From Methylocystis rosea SV97 (lineage in GTDB: Bacteria > Pseudomonadota > Alphaproteobacteria > Rhizobiales > Beijerinckiaceae), in NCBI RefSeq assembly GCF_000372845.1, contig NZ_KB889964.1:186001-250000 (forward strand): a DNA stretch of 64,000 nucleotides. The letters run 5' to 3'. How positions within the stretch are numbered: position 1 is the stretch's first letter; each line of letters opens with the position of its first letter. Shown piece by piece: positions 8,636 through 17,336 of the stretch. A program made the position numbers and the translations under genes. Under the pieces are notes generated by a model, which searched no databases, had not been told where the DNA came from, and was given only the letters and a program-made list of their open reading frames with translations.

Positions 8636-8944
8636 GGATCTTCCATATAGCTACGAGCTCCCTTGGCAGCGGCCAGATAGGACGCCGCCCCGCTTCATCC
8701 CCTCGACGTCTCCACCCTACTCCGACCACTGGCGCCCTGGGAGACACCCCGCCATCCATGACGCCTACTCCCGACAGCCCGTCAATTCCCGTCTCCTTGA
8801 CCTCCTTTCATCGAGTTAAGCGGATCAAGCTGCAGCGCGGCCCATAACCCGTAATCGACCTTTGGAAAGTCCGCTCGCGCTCAGCATTTGACCAGATGAG
8901 ACGAAAAGGATTGGATGGACGGAAAATAGACCACTGGTAAGCAT

Positions 8945-10729
8945 ATGGCTCAGAATTCGACGCAGCCAACATGGGATGCAGCAGCTCTCGCGACGCAACT
9001 CGGCAAGATCGCTGAACAAAGCCAGCGGCTCGTCCAGAACTTCCTGCTCGATCGTCCGGATATCGCGCGGCTCGGCATGGGCGATGTGACGACGCTCGGC
9101 GGCGCCTTCTTCGAACTGACAACGAAGATGATGACCGATCCAGCGCCGGTCACCCGCACGCAAATCGATCTATTCAACGATAGCCTGCGCGTCTGGCAGA
9201 CGACGGCGGAGCGCTTGATGGGGCATGGCACCGGGACCGATGAACCGCCGGAAGACAAGCGTTTCAAACATCCCGACTGGACTGAGAATGCGGTCTTCAA
9301 TTTCATCAAAGAGAGCTATCTCATTTGGGCCAAGGCTGTGCTCGCGGCGGTGCGCGGCGTCGAGGGGCTCGACCCGGCGACTGCGCGCAAAGTCGACTTC
9401 TATTCGCGCCAGTTCGTTGACGCACTCTCCCCGTCCAATTTCTTCGCCACCAATCCCGAGGTCCTCACTGCGACGCTCAAGACTGGCGGACAGAACCTTC
9501 TGCGCGGACTCGAGAACCTGCTCGAGGATTTGCAGCGCGGCAAGGGTCGGCTGTCGATCACCATGACCGACATGGCGGCGTTTCGCCTCGGTGAAAACAT
9601 AGCTGCGACGCCGGGCAAGGTCGTCTTCCAGAATGAACTGATGCAGCTCATCCAATATACGCCGACGACCCCCGACGTGCGTCGCCGACCGTTGCTGATT
9701 GTCCCGCCGTGGATCAACAAATTCTATGTGCTCGACCTGCAGCCGAAGAACTCCTTTATCAAATGGGCCGTTGACCAGGGCCACACCGTCTTTGTCGTCT
9801 CCTGGGTCAATCCCGACGAGAAGCTCGCCGAGAAGAGCTTCGAGGATTATATGCAGGAGGGTCCGCTCGCAGCCCTCGACGCGATCGAGATGGCGACGGC
9901 CGAACGTTCAGCCAACGCCGTTGGTTATTGCCTGGGCGGCACGTTGCTCGCCTCGACCCTCGCCTATATGACCGCGCGCGGCGACGAGCGGATCGCTAGC
10001 GCCTCCTATTTCGTCACGCTCGTCGACTTCGCGGATGCCGGCGACATGGCAGTGTTCATCGACAATGAGCAGCTCGCTTCGCTCGATGAGCGCATGAAGG
10101 AGCGGGGCTATCTTGAGGCGCAGGACATGGCGATGTCGTTCAACATGCTGCGCTCGAACGATCTGATCTGGTCCTTTGTGGTGAGAAATTATCTCCTCGG
10201 CAAGGAGCATTTGCCGTTCGACCTCCTTTACTGGAACGCCGACTCGACGCGCATGCCGGCAGCCATGCATTCTTTCTGCTTGCGCAATATGTATCAGATG
10301 AATCTGCTGGCGAAGCCCGGCGGCATCCGCCTATACGGCATGCCGCTCGACCTGACGCAAATCACGACGCCGACCTTCATCCTGTCGACGCGGGAGGATC
10401 ACATCGCCCCGTGGAAGTCGACCTATGCAGCGACTCGCCTTTACAAGGGGCCGGTCAAATTCGTTCTAGCGGCCTCTGGCCACATGGCTGGGGTGATCAA
10501 CGCGCCGGGCGGCAAATATGGGCATTGGACCAATGATGACCTGCCGGCGACGCCCGACCAATGGTTCTCTGGCGCCGCTGCGCGACAGGGCTCGTGGTGG
10601 CCGGTCTGGGACGAATGGGTGACCGGCTTCGCCTCCGACCGGACGCCCGCGCGCGAGCCCGGGGCTGGCAGGCTGACCGTGATCGAGGACGCGCCGGGCT
10701 CCTACGCCCGGGTGAGATCGGATGTTTGA
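8945..10729 (+). CDS. phaC: Class I poly(3-hydroxyalkanoate) synthase
   Basis: Polymerises (R)-3-hydroxyacyl-CoA, mainly 3-hydroxybutyryl-CoA, into PHB granules. The 594-residue length is normal for class I PhaC. The N-terminal domain (to about residue 200) is followed by an alpha/beta hydrolase domain with the lipase-like box GYCLGGT (catalytic Cys329), Asp485 in STREDHIAPW and His513 in ASGHMAGV. Trp-rich TPxxxRR(P)LLIVPPWINKFY is also conserved. No phaA, phaB or phasin gene is adjacent. In type II methanotrophs PHB is the main reserve, and it connects here to crotonyl-CoA metabolism (ccr at 26.6 kb). The gene appears intact and is the first solid housekeeping-type gene after the mobile debris. 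Confidence 0.97.
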   Translation: MAQNSTQPTWDAAALATQLGKIAEQSQRLVQNFLLDRPDIARLGMGDVTTLGGAFFELTTKMMTDPAPVTRTQIDLFNDSLRVWQTTAERLMGHGTGTDEPPEDKRFKHPDWTENAVFNFIKESYLIWAKAVLAAVRGVEGLDPATARKVDFYSRQFVDALSPSNFFATNPEVLTATLKTGGQNLLRGLENLLEDLQRGKGRLSITMTDMAAFRLGENIAATPGKVVFQNELMQLIQYTPTTPDVRRRPLLIVPPWINKFYVLDLQPKNSFIKWAVDQGHTVFVVSWVNPDEKLAEKSFEDYMQEGPLAALDAIEMATAERSANAVGYCLGGTLLASTLAYMTARGDERIASASYFVTLVDFADAGDMAVFIDNEQLASLDERMKERGYLEAQDMAMSFNMLRSNDLIWSFVVRNYLLGKEHLPFDLLYWNADSTRMPAAMHSFCLRNMYQMNLLAKPGGIRLYGMPLDLTQITTPTFILSTREDHIAPWKSTYAATRLYKGPVKFVLAASGHMAGVINAPGGKYGHWTNDDLPATPDQWFSGAAARQGSWWPVWDEWVTGFASDRTPAREPGAGRLTVIEDAPGSYARVRSDV

Positions 10730-11070
10730 AGCAGCAACACGGGCTTGCCCGCGTCCGAAATAAAAGGCTGGCGAGCCGTTTCATGATGCGACGACCCTGG
10801 GACCATTGTCACTATGCATGGAGTTTTGGTCATTTTGACCGTGCCGTAATCCACCCATCAGATTCAGAGTTCGGCGGCTCCGGCAAATCAGCAGATTTGT
10901 GCGTCGAAGAGTCACCTTTCCAATAGTCGTCGACGTTGGGCATATGTGGTTTAGCAAGGCAGGTATCTGGTGGATGTCGGGCAAAATTATTTCGTTGGAT
11001 CCCGACACCCAATCCTGGGTGCCCAGACAACGAGGTGCGCCGATCTTGGGGCGGGAGAGGAAACGAGAAC

Positions 11071-11352
11071 ATGAAACTACGCGCTCTTTTGACAGCTGGC
11101 TTGATCATCGCTGGAGCGACCGGACCGAGCTTTGCCTTTGAAGGCATGCTGTCGTCTGGCAAAGGTGGAATCCACGCAAACCGCCTCCTCCAATCTGTCA
11201 GCTGCAATGTCAATGACGATGACAAGCAGGCCCTTTGCATGAGGGCCTGCGAGGACGAATACATCAAGGCCAGCCAAGCGTATGGCGCCGCTGGCCAGCT
11301 CGAGGGGCCAAAGGCGACCAAAAAGGCGTGTGAAACCAAGTGTGGATGCTGA
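11071..11352 (+). CDS. Small secreted Cys-rich protein (93 aa)
   Basis: ATG at 11071 is preceded by GGGAGAGGAAACGAGAAC. A signal peptide (LRALLTAGLIIAGATGPSFA) is cleaved before FEGML. The mature protein has six Cys arranged C-x8-C-x3-C, then C-x3-C-x-C at the very end (KACETKCGC), a pattern suggesting disulfides or metal binding. Alternative metal-binding and structural roles cannot be separated from sequence. A strong hairpin follows 41 bp after the stop. The transposase relic on the opposite strand reads through this gene in antisense, showing that the transposase lost its own stop context. Confidence 0.6.
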   Translation: MKLRALLTAGLIIAGATGPSFAFEGMLSSGKGGIHANRLLQSVSCNVNDDDKQALCMRACEDEYIKASQAYGAAGQLEGPKATKKACETKCGC

Positions 11353-11392
11353 CGCTTGCATAGTCCACCTTGGGCTCTTTTCCCTTGAGCTG

Positions 11393-11418
11393 GGCCGCCG
11401 GCAAGGCCGGCGGCCTTT
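11393..11418 (+). terminator. GC-rich hairpin after the secreted Cys-rich gene
   Basis: GGCCGCCGGC (11393-11402) and GCCGGCGGCC (11406-11415) form a perfect 10-bp stem with loop AAG, followed by TTT. Good stem, short T tract. Confidence 0.55.
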
Positions 11419-11449
11419 GGGAGCATGCAGAGTCGTGGGGTTTGTCCCG

Positions 11450-12834
11450 CTGCGAGCTGCTTTGGGTGATTTTTATTGTCTGGTTGGAAGTCTGGATAGA
11501 GCCGCCTGAACGAGCCGGCGAGCGTCTTGTTGAGAACGGCGACACGCACGTCCAGAAAGGGCTGCACGGTCCACCTGTTCCATCGCATCTGCTGCTTCTT
11601 GATCATGCGTTTTGACAAGATTTCATTGACTGCGCTTTCGACAAATGCGGTTGAAAGTGGCAGCCGATCACGGCGTCGCCGTCCGTAGTTCACGAGCGCA
11701 AGTTCATTGGCGTAGAGATATTCAATCAGATTGTTGATATGTCGCTGGACCGCGGCGGCGCCTTTGACGTCTCTGACATGAGCGGCGTCGAACCAATGCA
11801 TCAGTCGCGCCAAGCGCCCAAGACATGCGCTCGAGCGGCCGTGCCAGATTCTCCACTTGGCGCTCTCGAGTTCGCGGATTGGATGGCCTTGGAGGTAGTC
11901 GCTGAAAGTGCCGGCGCCAAGGCCGCGCGCCGCCTGCGGGGCGTGTTCAAAACGCATGGCGATATGGAACCAGTCGAGGACGAGAGTCGCCTCTGGCATG
12001 ACCTGACGCTGCAACTTCCACAGTCCAGGGTCGCCGTCGCAAAGCACCGTCGCTGACGTGCCGAGACGGACGCCCGCGCTCACAACCGCATCGGCAAATT
12101 TGCTCGCAGAGTTGCCGTTGCGAGCAAAGGCGAAGCGATGCTGCGATCCATCGACATTGAGCACCTTGCCCGCCAGCACTTCGAAATTCCGTTCTGGGCG
12201 ACAATGTCGGCTGCGCAGATAGCCTCCATCAAGGTCGATCACGACTGCGGGAGTCACTGCGTCAATATCGGGATCCGCCGCTCCCTCGGGACGCAGTCGC
12301 GCGATATGCTCGCCGACACGGCGGGTTCGATTGCGCACCGTGCCGGCATTGACGGCGCCCCCGACGGGCAGCAACTCGGCCAGCAGATCAGCCACCTTAG
12401 CAAACGGCGCGAGCGCGGCGAATTTGGCGGTGACGTAGGCGAGTTCGGGCGCTATGCCGCGTTCAAGCGTCAACGCCGAAAAACTTCTCGGTTCACCCGC
12501 GACTTCACGGCAGCATTGGCAGTTCGCGAACCGACGAACTCGAAGCGGCACGTCGCCGAAGAGGGATCGAAAGGTGACCGATCTGTATCCTTTGCTCGAC
12601 AAGGTCGATCCGCAATGCGCAGCAACGGAAGCGCTCGCCCATCGTCGCCGCCTGCGCGCGGACGATTTCCGTTTGAATAGCAGCGGTAAGGCGTTTCCCT
12701 TCGCCAAGCGACAGACCAAGCGTTTCCGGGACCGTGAACTCGTCTCTTTCGATCCGGGCCACCTCGACCTCGGTTTCCGCCGCTTCGTCCCCGAAGTCCA
12801 CGACAAGCTTCACCCGCCAAACCAGCCTTCGCAT
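11450..12834 (-). pseudogene. ISKra4-type transposase, inactivated by a two-base frameshift
   Basis: The N-terminal part starts at ATG 12834 (MRRLVWRVKLVVDFGDEAAE ... MGERFRCC). The remainder lies in another frame beginning AHCGSTLSSKGYRSVTFRSL and continuing through VLDWFHIAMRFEHAPQAARG, LPLSTAFVESAVNEILSKRM and FRRLYPDFQPDN. Joining the frames at about 12620 requires restoring two bases in TGCTGCGCAT, giving the expected CxxC-type FRCCAHCGS zinc motif. The downstream frame has no stop at the expected C-terminus and runs on for over 200 codons. The family call rests on the DWFHIAMRF and AFVESAVNEI motifs. It is a recent-looking but dead insertion between the secreted gene and the GIY-YIG relic. 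Confidence 0.75.
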
Positions 12835-13316
12835 AGGCTCGCCTTTCCCAAAGAGGCGACCTTAACCTTCGAAAATTTACATACTCCCCACAACCTTGCA
12901 TGCTCTCCTTGCAATTAAGCGCAACGTGACAGTCTTCGTCACCGCCACGTCCGACAGACGCCGGCACCGCCCAGTGCATCGTAACGGCGTGCTGCAAGCC
13001 ACTGGAGACGCAACGCTTGGGTTTGCAGCACGAGGCGGAGGCCTCCTTCCACTTTTCGTTCTGCAATCACCTGCGCGAGACGCGATATAATGAGCGCCCC
13101 TCGGGCGATTCGAAAATCCGGATGGGTTCAGCTCATAGAGGCGATCCGATACGATCGGCCCCGCAACGATCGCGGCGCTTCAACTACAAGGGAACCGGCC
13201 GGCGGATCCTTTTCGTTCAGGACCGCTTTGAATTCGGGACTGCCCAATTGCGCGCTGCTTTATCAACGCTTCAGCGCATGCAAATGTTGATGAGCGCTGA
13301 TGTCATAGCGATTGGT
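12835..13316. other. Gap upstream of the ISKra4-type transposase
   Basis: Probably contains the outer end of the ISKra4-type element near 12840-12900. I could not define its terminal repeat without the other end. Short frames in 13017-13331 show no motif. Confidence 0.3.
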
Positions 13317-13535
13317 CTATTGAAATTGTGATAGCGCTGCCTCGATCTCCAGCACTTCGAAAGGGTCGAGAACATCGCTACTGCGTTCGTGCGCTGATTG
13401 GTAAGATGACGACCAGTCGCGTACGCAGCACCTCGTTCGTTTGACCAACATAGATCGGTTCGCCGTCGTAGTCCAAGAACGCGAAGACGCCCCATTTGTA
13501 ATGTCCAACCTGGGACAAATTCCCTGAACCTTCAT
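13317..13535 (-). pseudogene. GIY-YIG nuclease relic with several frameshifts
   Basis: One minus-strand frame gives YKWGVFAFLDYDGEPIYVGQ then TNEVLRTRLV, the GIY-YIG core (VFAFL-PIYVGQT). A second frame continues RHLTNQRTNAVAM and a third SDVLDPFEVLEIEAALSQF. Reading the three in order reproduces the layout of small GIY-YIG domain proteins, so the gene has at least two indels. The ends are undefined. Confidence 0.6.
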
Positions 13536-13571
13536 TGAACAGACGCCATTATGCCGGCTCGGTCTCCGGCA

Positions 13572-13668
13572 GACCGGCCACAGGCAAGATAGCGTGCTCC
13601 CGTGGTTCCTTGGTCTGCACCAGTTCGCATCCGCTTGCGCGGAGAGCTCCTTTGCTCAAAAGACGATC
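13572..13668 (+). repeat. Partial copy of the IS110-element end found at 48065-48158
   Basis: About 97 bp, starting GACCGGCCACAGGCAAGATA and ending AAAAGACGATC, are nearly identical to the segment lying next to the IS110 transposase relic at 48 kb, with a few substitutions and small indels. It is a solo end left by deletion or abortive transposition. Confidence 0.75.
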
Positions 13669-13706
13669 ATGTCCCAACCGCGCCAAAACGACTAACATTG
13701 GTGTTG

Positions 13707-14408
13707 TCAAAATCTCGGCGGCGGTTGCGGATGAGGCTCGGGATCAACCCATTCCTCCCACTCGATCGCGAAGGGAATATTTTTCTCGGCGAGAAATTCC
13801 GTCACGCGCTGCTCGACCTCGTCTCTCAGCGCGAAATCGGGCTTATAGCGCAGACGTCGCCATGGCAGGATAGGCGGCTCCAGCGTGATGGCGACGATAA
13901 ATTCCTCTACGCTTTCGTCGTCTTTAGGGTTGCCGGTATGCGCGATGGCTACCCAGACGGGGGAAAAGGCTTTCTCCCGAAGCCAGAAACCCCAGCCGTA
14001 ATCCTCGCCGATGGGCTTGCTCAGCGAGACGGCCTTTTCTTCGCGCCTCGCGATGAAATGCTTCAGTTCATCAGCAAACGCGCGGCCCCGATGGCCGTGA
14101 ATATTCTGCGCGCCGCTTGGATCATCGACATAGCGGTCGGTCCTCACTTTGATGATGCGACCGGCTTTCGTGTCACGGGACATGACGACGGCAAGGCGGA
14201 CGTTGGCCGCCGAGATGAGAACGGCGAGAAGAATGAAGGGGACGAGAAGCACCTCTTCCGGCACGAATTCGTACATTGCGAGCGACGGATCGAGGACGAC
14301 CGACAGGCCGGTCAGAATCCCCATCGGAACGAGAAGGATCAGCGCGGCAAGCAGCGGCCCGGAAAGCAGGCCGAGCAGAATGTTCTGAAGGTGTTGCTTT
14401 CGCTCCAT
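13707..14408 (-). CDS. Hypothetical membrane-anchored protein (233 aa)
   Basis: Two N-terminal hydrophobic segments (LLGLLSGPLLAALILLVPMG; EEVLLVPFILLAVLISAANV) are followed by a soluble domain of about 150 residues (GRAFADELKHFIARREEKAV; GWGFWLREKAFSPVWVAIAH) and a Pro-rich tail (DPEPHPQPPPRF). It could be an inner-membrane protein with a cytoplasmic domain. I recognise no family. It lies 86 bp downstream of the efflux operon on the same strand and may be its last gene. Confidence 0.6.
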   Translation of the reverse strand: MERKQHLQNILLGLLSGPLLAALILLVPMGILTGLSVVLDPSLAMYEFVPEEVLLVPFILLAVLISAANVRLAVVMSRDTKAGRIIKVRTDRYVDDPSGAQNIHGHRGRAFADELKHFIARREEKAVSLSKPIGEDYGWGFWLREKAFSPVWVAIAHTGNPKDDESVEEFIVAITLEPPILPWRRLRYKPDFALRDEVEQRVTEFLAEKNIPFAIEWEEWVDPEPHPQPPPRF

Positions 14409-14494
14409 TCAGCTTGCTCCGACGCCCGCAAGGCAACGATCGGACCGGAAACTCAGTCTGGTCCGTTTAGCGCAAAGGGCCGCGCCGCTGCGAC

Positions 14495-15688
14495 TCATTT
14501 CACCGCGACGGCGCAGGCTTCCGCCGCATCCGGCGCGTCAAGCAAATTGTTCTTGATCACGGCTTCGGCGCGCGCCCTTGCTTCAGCCAGATCCTTGTCG
14601 AATACTTCGGTCGTATATTCGCTGGTCGCCGTCTTGACGATCGAGTCATTGGGCGACGCGGGCGTGCTGTTCACGTCGATCGTCGTGATCGTCGAAAGTC
14701 CCGGCCGCAGCGGCTGCTTTTTCAGCTCTTCCGGGTCGATCGCGATGCGCACCGGGATGCGTTGCACGATGCGGATGAAGTTGCCGGTGGCGTTGTCCGG
14801 CGGCAGCGTGGCGAACACGCTGCCCGAGCCTGGCACGACGCCTTCGACGACGCCATGATAGGTTCGCTTGCTCCCGTAGAGATCGACAATGATCTCCGCC
14901 TTCTGCCCCGGCCGAATGCTCTCGAGACGGTTCTCCCAGAGATTGGCCTCGATCCAGAGATGGTCCAGCGGCACGATATTCATGATCTGGTCGCCGGGCT
15001 TGACGCGGAAGCCGACCTGAACGCGGCGCTTGGCGACATAGCCCGTCGCCGGCGCGCGAATGCTCTGGCGCAGCGTTTCGACATAGGCGTCGTTAAAGCG
15101 CGCCCTCGCCGCCTCGATATCGGGATGGCTGACGCGCGTCGCATTGATGAGGCGCGCATCGAACGCCTGTAGCTCGGCGCGCGTCTCGCGCCAATCGGCT
15201 TCCTGCGCCGCGAGCTGGTCCTCGGTGTTCTGCAGAAGCTGGCGCGACGCGGCGCCGCTCGGCGCGGCCGACCGATAACGGGCGAGATCGTGCCGTGTCC
15301 GTTCGCGTATCGCCGTACGGGAGGCGAGTTTCTGGCATACCTGCTGCCGATTGGCGAAGAGCGCGCCGACGGCGCGCACGGCGCGGCCGAGTTCCGCCTC
15401 GGCTTGTCCCAACACCGCGCGCGCGCGCTGGGCGTCGAGCCGAACCAGCACATCGCCCTTTTTGACGAGCTGTGTTTCTTCGGCATTCACAGCGGCGACG
15501 ACGCCCGTAGCGTCCGCCATCACCGGAATGATGTTGCCCGTAACAAAGGCGTTGTCCGTCGTGACGCGGTCACGGTCATAAGTGAGCCATTTGAACAGCG
15601 CTAGGAACGCGGCGACCGCAATTGCCAGGAAGACGACTTTAAGAAGAAAGGACCTTCTCGCGCGGATGCTTTTTCTCGACAGAGACAT
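14495..15688 (-). CDS. HlyD/EmrA-family membrane fusion (periplasmic adaptor) protein
   Basis: Connects an inner-membrane MFS pump with an outer-membrane channel. The 397-residue protein has one N-terminal transmembrane segment (FLLKVVFLAIAVAAFLALFK), a biotinyl-lipoyl-like half motif (GVVAAVNAEETQLVKKGDVL), a long alpha-helical hairpin (residues about 95-215, 'RARAVLGQAEAELGRAVRA') and the matching second half motif (IRAPATGYVAKRRVQVGFRV), then beta-barrel domain motifs (LWIEANLWENRLESIRPGQK). This order matches EmrA. It is the last of three co-oriented genes (MFS, NodT, HlyD); the 55-bp gap to nodT suggests one transcript. Confidence 0.9.
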   Translation of the reverse strand: MSLSRKSIRARRSFLLKVVFLAIAVAAFLALFKWLTYDRDRVTTDNAFVTGNIIPVMADATGVVAAVNAEETQLVKKGDVLVRLDAQRARAVLGQAEAELGRAVRAVGALFANRQQVCQKLASRTAIRERTRHDLARYRSAAPSGAASRQLLQNTEDQLAAQEADWRETRAELQAFDARLINATRVSHPDIEAARARFNDAYVETLRQSIRAPATGYVAKRRVQVGFRVKPGDQIMNIVPLDHLWIEANLWENRLESIRPGQKAEIIVDLYGSKRTYHGVVEGVVPGSGSVFATLPPDNATGNFIRIVQRIPVRIAIDPEELKKQPLRPGLSTITTIDVNSTPASPNDSIVKTATSEYTTEVFDKDLAEARARAEAVIKNNLLDAPDAAEACAVAVK

Positions 15689-15743
15689 GGACTAATCACA
15701 CCACCGCTTGCCGCATCAACATTTCGTCCCGTGCAATCTCGTC

Positions 15744-17336
15744 TCAGCCGCCGGTCAGCGACTGGATTCCTTCGACAACGGGCGTGATTGGATCGGCCTC
15801 GGGCGCGGGCTTCGGAAAATCCGGCCCCGGGCCGCCTGCAAAGCCGCCGCCAAGCGCCTGATAAAGATCGACAGCGGCTATCAGACGATCGCCATCGAGC
15901 CCGCGCAGGGTAAAGATCGCGTCGAGCAGGTCGGCGCGTTCCTGCAGGATTTCTCGCTGGTCGCGCAGGCCGTCGCGCAGCCGGACCTTCGACAACGCCA
16001 GTTCGGTCCGGCGCGCTCGAACGAAGCGGCTTTGCGCGTCGAATTCCGAGCGCGCACGCCTGAGATTGGCGATCGCATCCGCGACCTGCTGCGCGGCCTG
16101 CAGCAGCGTGTCATTGTAGGCGTCGACCGCCTGATCATATTCCGCGCGCTGCACTTCGAGATTGCCGCTCAGCCGGCCGCCCTGGAAGACGGGCAGGCGA
16201 ATGGTCGGGGCGGCGACATAGCCGAGCGCGGAAGGATTGAAGAGAAAACCCGCGAGTTTACTAATCTTTGTCGAGGTGACGGAGCCTTCGAAGCCGCCCC
16301 CAAGCGCAAGATCGACGGAGGGGAGAAACAGAGTTTTCGCGACGTGAACGCGCGCCGCCCACGCCTCGGCCCGCGCGAGCGCGGCCGCGAGATCAGGACG
16401 TCGCCGCAGCAATTCGATCGGCAGAGCTTTCGGCAATGCGGGCTGCGCCAGCACGACGCTGCCGCGCCCGTTGAGAACCGCGAGGCCCGCGTCAGGCCCT
16501 TCGCCCATAAGCCGCGCAATCGCGTCGCGCTGCAGCGTGATCGCCGCCTTGACAGTCGCCTCGCGCCGCACGGCGACCTCTTCATTCGTGCGCGCGATCT
16601 GAACGCCATCGAGCGTATCAAGCCCGGTCTGATAGCGGGTCTCGGCGAGCGCGCGCAGCTCTCGGCGCATTTTCACCGACGTTGTTGCGAGGCCCGACTG
16701 CTGTGTCAGCGCGTAGCCGCGCAAATAGGCTCGCGCGACTCCGGTCGTCAGCAGAAGCCGGCTCTGCTCGGTTTCGCCCGCCTGCGCGGCGGCCTCGCCG
16801 ATCGCGGCGTCGAGTAGCGCGCGATTCTTTTGCCAGAAATCCAGCTCCCAGGTCAGCGCCAGAGGATTGATGAAGGCCATGGTCTTTTCCAGACCGCCTT
16901 GCTCCGGATTGTAGGAAGCAACGACGCCATGCAGGGGATTGCGCGACTGCCGCATGCCGAAAGTTGAATTGATTTCCGGCAGGAGACGGGCGCCGAAAAC
17001 ACGAATGGCGGCGTCGGCCTCCCGGAGCGCGTTTTGCGCCTTACGGTAGTTCTGATTGTCGGACAGCGCTTTGCTGATGACCGCGTCGAGTTCGGCGCTG
17101 CGGAAGGCGCGCCACCACTCCTCCTGCGGCCAGGCCGTCTCGCCCTCTACGACGGGAAGGCCCGCTTGCGAGAGCGTGCCGGTCATTGCGGGCTGCTCGA
17201 TGAATTGTGAGCGGTCCGCTCTGTCGATGGGCATGCACGCTGCGAGCAAAGCACAGGAGACCGCGGCGACGCTGACGCGGGTCGCGCGCCTGAGTTTGGC
17301 TGCGAGCCGACGCATTTTACGAACGAGAACCATCAA
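15744..17336 (-). CDS. NodT-family outer-membrane efflux lipoprotein
   Basis: TolC-like outer-membrane channel. Residues 1-34 carry a signal with the lipobox ALLAAC (Cys34), so it is a lipoprotein like NodT/OprM. The body has the duplicated TolC repeats: QAGLPVVEGETAWPQEEWWR, FRSAELDAVISKALSDNQNY early, and LLRRRPDLAAALARAEAWAA plus DAYNDTLLQAAQQVADAIA late. The tail is Gly/Pro-rich. Its 5' end overlaps the MFS gene by 4 bp (ATGA type), indicating translational coupling. At 530 residues it is slightly longer than typical. It completes a tripartite pump. Confidence 0.9.
   Translation of the reverse strand: MMVLVRKMRRLAAKLRRATRVSVAAVSCALLAACMPIDRADRSQFIEQPAMTGTLSQAGLPVVEGETAWPQEEWWRAFRSAELDAVISKALSDNQNYRKAQNALREADAAIRVFGARLLPEINSTFGMRQSRNPLHGVVASYNPEQGGLEKTMAFINPLALTWELDFWQKNRALLDAAIGEAAAQAGETEQSRLLLTTGVARAYLRGYALTQQSGLATTSVKMRRELRALAETRYQTGLDTLDGVQIARTNEEVAVRREATVKAAITLQRDAIARLMGEGPDAGLAVLNGRGSVVLAQPALPKALPIELLRRRPDLAAALARAEAWAARVHVAKTLFLPSVDLALGGGFEGSVTSTKISKLAGFLFNPSALGYVAAPTIRLPVFQGGRLSGNLEVQRAEYDQAVDAYNDTLLQAAQQVADAIANLRRARSEFDAQSRFVRARRTELALSKVRLRDGLRDQREILQERADLLDAIFTLRGLDGDRLIAAVDLYQALGGGFAGGPGPDFPKPAPEADPITPVVEGIQSLTGG

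Noticed and set aside
10830-11449. Long minus-strand open frame continuing from the ISKra4-type transposase to 10830
   Set aside because: The sequence after FRRLYPDFQPDN no longer looks like the family and is antisense to a good secreted-protein gene; it is a read-through of a lost stop.
13602-14858. 418-codon plus-strand frame
   Set aside because: It crosses antisense to two minus-strand genes and a repeat; Arg-rich shadow.
15708-16817. 369-codon plus-strand frame opposite the NodT gene
   Set aside because: Shadow of a high-GC gene; lacks a ribosome-binding site and recognisable motifs.
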